Shown: piece by piece, positions 9,177 to 13,680 of the stretch
Position numbering within the stretch: position 1 is the stretch's first letter
Layout: every line of letters begins with the position of its first letter
Source of the DNA: an uncultured Actinomycetes bacterium
GTDB taxonomy: Bacteria; Actinomycetota; Actinomycetes; Nanopelagicales; Nanopelagicaceae
Length of the DNA: 13,680 nt
Reading direction: 5' to 3'
Assembly (NCBI GenBank): GCA_903922745.1
Contig: CAIXVA010000146.1
Location: 1-13,680, forward strand
Program-made: the position numbers and the translations under genes
The notes under the pieces: generated by a model
The model's input: the letters and a program-made list of their open reading frames with translations, nothing else
Database searches by the model: none
What the model was told of the DNA's origin: nothing

Positions 9177-9920
9177 ATGACTCTTGGATCAATGATTACT
9201 CAAGCGCGAAAGAGTGCTGGGCTGAGCATTGACGATCTCTCCGCTTCTACAAATATTCGCGGCTCATTATTGCGTGAGATGGAATCGGATTCGTTTCACA
9301 ATTGCGGCGGTGAAACTTATGCGCGTGGTCACATCCGTAATATTGCAACAAAACTAGTTGTTGATCCGCTGATTTTTATTGCAGCTTTTGAAGAAGAACA
9401 AATGCACTCAGATCGATCAATGAAAGATTTGCTCGTCGAAAACAGCGTAATGAAACAACCTGAAGAAGCTCGTAAGGTCTCATGGAAAGTATTAGCAACA
9501 ATTTCAGTCTCATCGCTATTTGTTGTTGGACTTGCGCAAATAATTATTTCAAACACATCTTCGGTCGATATTCCTAAACCTATTTCTACTTCTTCTCCAA
9601 CAGTAAGTAAAACTCCTTCCCCTGTCGCATCTGATGCAACGCCAACAGAGCAGGCGACTGTGTCAACTGGTACAGGGGTCCAACTTATTGTTTCGGCAAC
9701 ACGTGCCAAAAGTTGGCTCTTTGTATCGGATTCAGCTGGAAGAACACTTTTTAGTGGGCAAATCGCACGAGGCGCTGTTAAAACCTTTAGCACTGATGTT
9801 TCACTAAATGTAAAAGTCGGAAATGCAGGTGGAGTGGATCTAACTGTTAATGGCAAGAAGGTCAGTTCAATCGGAGCCGATGGGGAAGTAGTTAGCGTGT
9901 CGTACGGAGTAGATTCTTAA
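9177..9920 (+). CDS. RodZ-like membrane protein with N-terminal HTH domain
   Basis: This 247-residue protein has a cytoplasmic helix-turn-helix of the HTH_25/RodZ type (about residues 3-70) with the characteristic [21 protein letters not shown]. One membrane helix lies at about 104-125. A Ser/Thr/Pro-rich extracellular linker (about 127-165) and a beta-rich C-terminal domain resembling DUF4115 (about 168-244) follow. RodZ proteins link the cytoskeleton or division machinery to the envelope. In actinobacteria, homologues often sit beside ftsK, as here. There is no MreB in the window, so the cytoskeletal partner is unknown. The ATG is supported by GAGGA seven bases upstream. rimO follows after 28 bases with its own -10-like box. 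Confidence 0.85.
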   Translation: MTLGSMITQARKSAGLSIDDLSASTNIRGSLLREMESDSFHNCGGETYARGHIRNIATKLVVDPLIFIAAFEEEQMHSDRSMKDLLVENSVMKQPEEARKVSWKVLATISVSSLFVVGLAQIIISNTSSVDIPKPISTSSPTVSKTPSPVASDATPTEQATVSTGTGVQLIVSATRAKSWLFVSDSAGRTLFSGQIARGAVKTFSTDVSLNVKVGNAGGVDLTVNGKKVSSIGADGEVVSVSYGVDS

Positions 9921-9935
9921 CAGCCCCAAACAGGG

Positions 9936-9941
9936 TAAGAT
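9936..9941 (+). promoter_or_regulatory. Candidate -10 box of rimO (leaderless type)
   Basis: TAAGAT fits TANNNT and is followed by seven bases and then the rimO ATG at 9949. No Shine-Dalgarno sequence lies between them. The box would give rimO and the overlapping downstream genes their own promoter. Confidence 0.55.
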
Positions 9942-9948
9942 TGCGCAA

Positions 9949-11304
9949 ATGAAGCGCACCGTTGCAGTAGTCACACTTGGATGCGCACGCAACGAAGTAG
10001 ATTCTGAAGAGTTAGCCGGCCGATTAGCTGCCGATGGTTGGACTCTTGTCGATGATGTTGAATCAGCCGAAGTTGCACTTGTAAACACATGTGGTTTCAT
10101 TGAATCGGCAAAGAAGGATTCGGTAGATGCCTTGCTCGAGGCCAATTCGTTAAAAGGTCACGGGGTTACTCGCGCAGTCGTTGCAGTTGGTTGCATGGCA
10201 GAGCGCTACGGAAATGAATTAGCAGAGGCGCTGCCCGAAGCAGATGCAATCCTAGGATTTGATGATTACAAAGATATCTCAGCGCGCCTGCAATCAATTA
10301 TCGCCGGTGAATCGCACAAAGCACATGTTCCACGCGATAGACGTGCGCTGTTGCCGATTGCACCAGTTGATCGCGCCGATGCGCGCGAGAGCGAAGAGTT
10401 TTCTAGAAAGCGCTTAGGCACTGCGCCATGGGCACCGCTAAAAATTGCATCAGGTTGCGATCGACGGTGTTCATTCTGTGCGATTCCATACTTCCGCGGG
10501 TCATTTATTTCCAGACGCCCAACTGACATCATCAAAGAGGCGCGCTGGCTTGCCGAAAACGGTGTCTCTGAATTGTTTTTGGTCAGCGAAAATACGACAT
10601 CATATGGAAAAGACCTAGGCGACCTGCAGCTGATGGAAAAGATCTTGCCGGACATCGCAGCATTGCCAGGAGTTGAGCGAGTCAGACTGTCCTATTTACA
10701 GCCAGCAGAGATGCGTCCAACATTGATTCAAGCAATGATTGCAACAGATAAGACTGCGCCGTATTTTGATTTATCCTTCCAACACACCAGCCCGACTGTA
10801 CTTCGCAGGATGCGCCGATTTGGTGACAGCGAAAAGTTTTTACATCTGATCAGCCAAGTTCGCGCAGTCTCACCAGAGGCTGGAATTCGTTCAAACTTTA
10901 TTGTTGGCTTTCCCGGTGAAACGCAAGAGGATTTTGATGATCTAGCAGACTTCATTACGAAGGCAAAGTTAGATGCGGTCGGCGTATTTGGATATTCAGA
11001 TGAGGATAATACTGAAGCATTAAATCTTGCTGACAAAGTTGATGCAGATGTGATTGCCCAGCGAGTTGAGACATTGTCCTCACTAGCCGATGAGATGGTT
11101 TCATTGAGAGCACAAGCACGAATTGGTGAAAATGTGCGGGTTCTTATTGAAGATGAAGAGCTACAAGAAGGTCGCGCAGCCCATCAGGGTCCCGAAGTTG
11201 ATGGCACGACCTCATTTATCGGAACTTCATACAAAGTTGGAGAGTACGTAAATGCGGTGGTTATTGATTCAATGGGCGCAGATTTGGTGGCCAAACCACT
11301 ATGA
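9949..11304 (+). CDS. rimO: Ribosomal protein S12 methylthiotransferase
   Basis: RimO is a radical-SAM enzyme with two Fe-S clusters that methylthiolates an aspartate of ribosomal protein S12. The 451-residue protein has N-terminal (UPF0004) cluster cysteines C12, C48 and C82 and the radical-SAM CXXXCXXC motif C170-C174-C177 ([18 protein letters not shown]). A C-terminal TRAM domain starts near residue 388. RimO rather than the related tRNA enzyme MiaB is favoured by [20 protein letters not shown] and GSFISRRP. The stop overlaps pgsA by four bases (ATGA). A TANNNT box lies seven bases before the start, consistent with a leaderless mRNA. The rimO-pgsA-cinA order is common in actinobacteria such as Streptomyces. 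Confidence 0.93.
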   Translation: MKRTVAVVTLGCARNEVDSEELAGRLAADGWTLVDDVESAEVALVNTCGFIESAKKDSVDALLEANSLKGHGVTRAVVAVGCMAERYGNELAEALPEADAILGFDDYKDISARLQSIIAGESHKAHVPRDRRALLPIAPVDRADARESEEFSRKRLGTAPWAPLKIASGCDRRCSFCAIPYFRGSFISRRPTDIIKEARWLAENGVSELFLVSENTTSYGKDLGDLQLMEKILPDIAALPGVERVRLSYLQPAEMRPTLIQAMIATDKTAPYFDLSFQHTSPTVLRRMRRFGDSEKFLHLISQVRAVSPEAGIRSNFIVGFPGETQEDFDDLADFITKAKLDAVGVFGYSDEDNTEALNLADKVDADVIAQRVETLSSLADEMVSLRAQARIGENVRVLIEDEELQEGRAAHQGPEVDGTTSFIGTSYKVGEYVNAVVIDSMGADLVAKPL

Positions 11305-11846
11305 ACCTGCCAGCTTTTATAACTCCTAACTTCATTACATTGATGCGTTTACTCTTTGTTCCAGTTGGCGCTTACACGCTTTTTAAAAACGGGGGAGATG
11401 ATCCAACCTGGCAATACATTTCTTGGTGCGTTTTCTTCATTCTGGGATTATCAGACATTCTGGATGGAAAATTGGCGCGAAGTCGCGGCGCTATTACAAA
11501 GCTCGGTGAATTTTTAGATCCCGTTGCCGATAAATTCATGATCGGTACCGCAATGGTTTCGTTGTCGATTTTGGGCAGAATGCCTTGGTGGATCACATGC
11601 GTGATTTTGTTCCGTGAAATCGGAATCACACTGTTTCGTCTCTCTATCATTAAGCGTGGAGTGATCCCAGCTAATAAAGGCGGGAAGATCAAGGCCACGA
11701 TGCAGAATTTTGGTACCGGGTTCTACGTTTTACCTTTAAGCGCCGATCTTTATTGGTTCCGAGACGGATTTATGTACATCGCAGTGATGCTCACTATCGT
11801 TACTGGTGCGTATTATGTAAAATCAGTGTTCACAAAGAGTTCCTAG
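11301..11846 (+). CDS. pgsA: CDP-diacylglycerol-glycerol-3-phosphate 3-phosphatidyltransferase
   Basis: This 181-residue integral membrane enzyme belongs to the CDP-alcohol phosphatidyltransferase family. It has the full metal and substrate motif D52, D55, G56, A59, R60, G69, D73 and D77 ([10 protein letters not shown] then GEFLDPVAD). About five to six hydrophobic segments fit the usual topology. PgsA makes phosphatidylglycerol phosphate, the precursor of phosphatidylglycerol and cardiolipin. Assignment to PgsA rather than another family member rests on similarity of the [15 protein letters not shown] start and on the rimO-pgsA-cinA context. The ATG overlaps the rimO stop. cinA follows after 18 bases with its own ribosome binding site. 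Confidence 0.92.
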   Translation: MNLPAFITPNFITLMRLLFVPVGAYTLFKNGGDDPTWQYISWCVFFILGLSDILDGKLARSRGAITKLGEFLDPVADKFMIGTAMVSLSILGRMPWWITCVILFREIGITLFRLSIIKRGVIPANKGGKIKATMQNFGTGFYVLPLSADLYWFRDGFMYIAVMLTIVTGAYYVKSVFTKSS

Positions 11847-11864
11847 TTTAAAGAAGGAAGCACC

Positions 11865-12356
11865 ATGGCGCTATCAAATGAGATTCTTGGCTTTGCAGCC
11901 GAGATCGTTGATCACCTGCGCCAACGCGGAGAAACAATGAGCACCGCAGAGTCTTTAACTGCCGGATCTGTAAGTTCTGCAATTGTGACAATTGCCGGAG
12001 CATCTGATGTTTTTGTCGGTGGAACAACTGCCTACCGAGATGAAATTAAAGTTTCACATTTAAATGTCGATCCAGCGCTCATTGAAAAGCACACAGTGAT
12101 CAGCGAAGAAGTTGCAGTTGCGATGGCAAAGGGTGCAATCAAATCATTTGGAACAACATGGGCAATTGGAACCACAGGAGTTGCCGGTCCGAACCCACTA
12201 GATGGCCATCCTGTTGGGGTTGTGTGGGTTGCCATTGAAGGCCCGATTAGCCAAACAATCGAATTAGCCCTTTCTGGGGAACGTGAATCTGTGCGAAACG
12301 CAGCTACATCAAGCGCGATCGCCACCTTTGCGCGTATCCTTAGACATCGACCTTAA
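11865..12356 (+). CDS. Nicotinamide-nucleotide amidohydrolase (CinA C-terminal domain, PncC)
   Basis: This 163-residue protein consists of only the CinA C-terminal domain, which in characterised cases deamidates nicotinamide mononucleotide for NAD recycling. Conserved segments are TAESLTAG (about residues 26-33), TTAYRDEIK and [14 protein letters not shown]. The N-terminal molybdopterin-binding-like domain of full CinA is absent. That is normal for a stand-alone PncC and not evidence of truncation, because the ATG has a good ribosome binding site (GAAGGA at 11853-11858, six bases upstream). The historical competence name cinA does not imply DNA uptake here. clgR starts about 40 bases downstream. 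Confidence 0.92.
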   Translation: MALSNEILGFAAEIVDHLRQRGETMSTAESLTAGSVSSAIVTIAGASDVFVGGTTAYRDEIKVSHLNVDPALIEKHTVISEEVAVAMAKGAIKSFGTTWAIGTTGVAGPNPLDGHPVGVVWVAIEGPISQTIELALSGERESVRNAATSSAIATFARILRHRP

Positions 12357-12382
12357 ACATCTCGTTGAAAGATCGACAATCG

Positions 12383-12389
12383 AAGGGAG
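12383..12389 (+). promoter_or_regulatory. Ribosome binding site that decides the clgR start
   Basis: AAGGGAG lies seven bases before the ATG at 12397 and only one base before an in-frame ATG at 12391. The spacing favours 12397. An upstream in-frame ATG at 12283 would extend the protein through cinA coding sequence and is not supported. Confidence 0.6.
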
Positions 12390-12396
12390 TATGACA

Positions 12397-12663
12397 ATGG
12401 TTCTAGTTCGTGAAGCTATTGGCCAAACCCTTCGTTCTGCGCGTGCAGCGCAAGGTCGCACATTGCGTGATGTTGCCCGTGATGCACGAGTCTCTCTTGG
12501 ATATCTATCTGAGGTCGAGCGTGGACAAAAAGAAGCATCATCTGAATTATTAAACGCAATTTGCGTCGCATTGGGACTTTCTCTCTCTGGTGTATTCAGT
12601 GATGTATCTGCAGAGCTCAAGAGCCGTGAGGGCGTAACTCTCACTGTTGTCGATGCCGCTTAA
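12397..12663 (+). CDS. clgR: ClgR-family XRE transcriptional regulator
   Basis: This 88-residue DNA-binding protein begins [10 protein letters not shown] and continues with a Cro/cI-type helix-turn-helix: [24 protein letters not shown] (residues 20-43), then [20 protein letters not shown]. It closely resembles ClgR of Mycobacterium and Corynebacterium, which activates clp protease and other protein-quality genes and is itself degraded by ClpCP. The C-terminus ends in VVDAA, a hydrophobic-Ala-Ala tail like those recognised by Clp in other ClgR proteins; that role here is inference. It is a little shorter than the mycobacterial protein. The start was chosen from ribosome binding site spacing and family length. 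The 3' end overlaps the following TetR gene. Confidence 0.9.
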   Translation: MVLVREAIGQTLRSARAAQGRTLRDVARDARVSLGYLSEVERGQKEASSELLNAICVALGLSLSGVFSDVSAELKSREGVTLTVVDAA

Positions 12664-13174
12664 CAAATACGCGCCACAAGTAGCAACTCACCGACGCACA
12701 CAAAACGCAATCCTTGATGCAACAAAACAGTTAATTGCAACCACTGGTTTAAAAAAAATGTCCATGATTGAAATTGCAGATGTTTCTGAGGTTTCTAGGG
12801 CAACTTTGTATAACCATTACAGGGACAAAGACAGCGTCATTCGCAGTCTGTGTGAATCAGAGATGCAACGGTTAGTTGAGATTGCTCAGGCTGCACCAGA
12901 TGCGACTTCGGCTCTCGAGCAGATTTCCCTTGAAGTCTCTGCCGACAAAGCATTAGCTGCAATGCGCAGACAAGATCCTGACTCATTGACGATTGCATTA
13001 GCAGCTCAGAGCGACACGTTATGGAAAGCATTTTCTATCGCAATGGGACATCTGTTGGGGAAAGAAAAGAGCGAGCTTGCAACACGTTGGTTAATCGGAC
13101 AAGCATTACATCCAATTACTCCAGCACAATCACGTGCCCAAGCAGAAGCAATTACTTCAATTGCGAATCTCTGA
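12653..13174 (+). CDS. TetR-family transcriptional regulator
   Basis: This protein of about 173 residues has an N-terminal TetR helix-turn-helix (about residues 36-60): [30 protein letters not shown]. The divergent, mostly helical C-terminal half would bind an unknown ligand. The ATG at 12653 lies inside the end of clgR (11-base overlap). A TTG two codons earlier (12647) is also possible. Neither has a visible ribosome binding site, so coupling to clgR translation is likely. The stop lies within the start region of the DUF3046 gene. No neighbour resembles an obvious efflux or catabolic target, so the regulon is unknown. In mycobacteria a pspA-like gene follows clgR, so this position appears variable. 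Confidence 0.85.
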   Translation: MPLNKYAPQVATHRRTQNAILDATKQLIATTGLKKMSMIEIADVSEVSRATLYNHYRDKDSVIRSLCESEMQRLVEIAQAAPDATSALEQISLEVSADKALAAMRRQDPDSLTIALAAQSDTLWKAFSIAMGHLLGKEKSELATRWLIGQALHPITPAQSRAQAEAITSIANL

Positions 13175-13361
13175 TTTGCGCGAACGCATCACCTTGTCAT
13201 TTGGTGATGCATGGGCGCCTTCATTTTCTGCAGATATCGCACTTTCTGAATTAGGAAGCAAGAGCGTTAACGAAGCGTTGGCTGCTGGGTTTGAACCAGA
13301 TGTCATTTGGAAAGCAGTATGCAAGGCACATCCTGTTGAGACAGAAAAGCACAGGTACTAA
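13161..13361 (+). CDS. DUF3046 family protein
   Basis: This is a small actinobacterial protein of unknown function. Recognisable features are the MR(I/L)S-L-ER opening, FGDAWAPSFSAD, ALSELGSKSVNEALAAG and the VIWKAVC segment, all matching the DUF3046 pattern as I recall it. The TTG at 13161 is chosen because family members start with MRL-type residues there, giving 66 residues; it overlaps the TetR gene by 14 bases. An in-frame GTG at 13134 would add nine residues (MPKQKQLLQ) not typical of the family. In many actinobacteria this gene directly precedes recA. Here an alpha/beta hydrolase follows after two bases. Confidence 0.82.
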   Translation: MRISDLRERITLSFGDAWAPSFSADIALSELGSKSVNEALAAGFEPDVIWKAVCKAHPVETEKHRY

Positions 13362-13363
13362 AG

Positions 13364-13680
13364 GTGCCAGTTAGCTCTCATCGCTACTCACAAGACCTGA
13401 AAAACCCTGCACTAGTCCTGGTGCATGGATTGGGTTCTGCCGGAAATATTTGGAAAACTCTGGTTCCGCAGTTGATTGAAAATTTCACGGTCTATGCCAT
13501 AGATCTTCCTGGTCACGGTGATGCACCGCTTCGCGACAATGAAGAAATGGATCCACGCTCTCTGGCTCAGGCGATAGTTGATTACATGGTCAATGACATG
13601 GGTGTTCAAACAATGCACGTTGCCGGAAACTCACTTGGGGGATGGATCGCATTAGAGATGGCTGCGGTTGCACCAGATAA
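13364..13680 (+). CDS. Alpha/beta hydrolase, N-terminal part (partial)
   Basis: The open frame from GTG at 13364 runs off the window end and encodes about 105 residues. It has the alpha/beta-hydrolase oxyanion segment LVLVHGLGSAGNIW (residues 17-30), IDLPGHGDA (46-54) and the nucleophile elbow GNSLGG with S90. The catalytic acid and histidine would lie beyond the window. Family members include esterases, lipases and C-C bond hydrolases, and the substrate cannot be told from this part. The start lies two bases after the DUF3046 stop, with a weak AGG about nine bases upstream, so it is likely cotranscribed. The gene is cut by the window edge, not visibly broken. Confidence 0.88.
   Translation, partial: MPVSSHRYSQDLKNPALVLVHGLGSAGNIWKTLVPQLIENFTVYAIDLPGHGDAPLRDNEEMDPRSLAQAIVDYMVNDMGVQTMHVAGNSLGGWIALEMAAVAPD

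Noticed and set aside
9329..9856. A 175-codon open frame on the minus strand opposite the RodZ-like gene
   Set aside because: It lies wholly inside a well-supported gene, has low-complexity Ser/Thr-rich composition, and shows no family motif. It is a shadow of plus-strand codon bias.
11865..12356. CinA with missing N-terminal domain as a pseudogene
   Set aside because: Stand-alone C-terminal PncC proteins are common, the frame is intact, and the start has a proper ribosome binding site.
12283..12396. Longer N-terminus for ClgR starting at ATG 12283
   Set aside because: It would overlap the end of cinA by 74 bases and add residues absent from known ClgR proteins. A good ribosome binding site supports the start at 12397.

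Overview
The window looks like a stretch of core chromosome from a small-genome, low-GC actinobacterium. The closest match I can suggest is the freshwater acI lineage (Nanopelagicales, Planktophila/Nanopelagicus type). This is inferred from three things: actinobacterial gene order; actinobacterial-specific families (mycoredoxin, ClgR, DUF3046, a RodZ-like protein next to ftsK, a stand-alone PncC/CinA C-terminal domain); and AT-leaning codon use with very tight gene packing (most junctions overlap or lie within a few bases). No transposase, phage gene, CRISPR array, tRNA or rRNA was seen.

Layout. 1-53 is the last codons of polynucleotide phosphorylase. 54-2333 is a same-strand run: an M16 zinc peptidase, dapB and a mycoredoxin. 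2330-3297 is a minus-strand azlC-azlD pair (branched-chain amino acid exporter type), which breaks the otherwise plus-strand cluster. 3357-6668 carries thyX, dapA and RNase J. 6721-9051 is ftsK. 9052-9176 is the only sizeable non-coding gap and holds inverted and direct repeats. 9177-13361 runs through a RodZ-like protein, rimO, pgsA, cinA/pncC, clgR, a TetR regulator and a DUF3046 protein. An alpha/beta hydrolase starts at 13364 and runs off the right edge.

How the genes fit together. DapA and DapB catalyse consecutive steps of lysine/diaminopimelate synthesis, which feeds peptidoglycan. ThyX makes dTMP for DNA. FtsK and the RodZ-like protein act in division and envelope organisation, and PgsA acts in phospholipid synthesis. 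PNPase and RNase J handle RNA turnover. RimO modifies ribosomal protein S12. ClgR in other actinobacteria controls Clp proteases. The order pnp-M16-dapB-thyX-dapA-rnj-ftsK-pgsA-clgR-DUF3046 is a compact version of the order I recall from Mycobacterium, where recA follows DUF3046.

I found no convincing novel multi-gene system. The most interesting signals are small. One is the repeat-rich ftsK/rodZ-like gap, with three copies of a 9-mer and two mutually exclusive stem-loops. Another is a set of four TANNNT boxes placed 6-7 bases before start codons, which suggests leaderless mRNAs. The others are the local departures from conserved gene order: azlCD, the TetR gene and the hydrolase.
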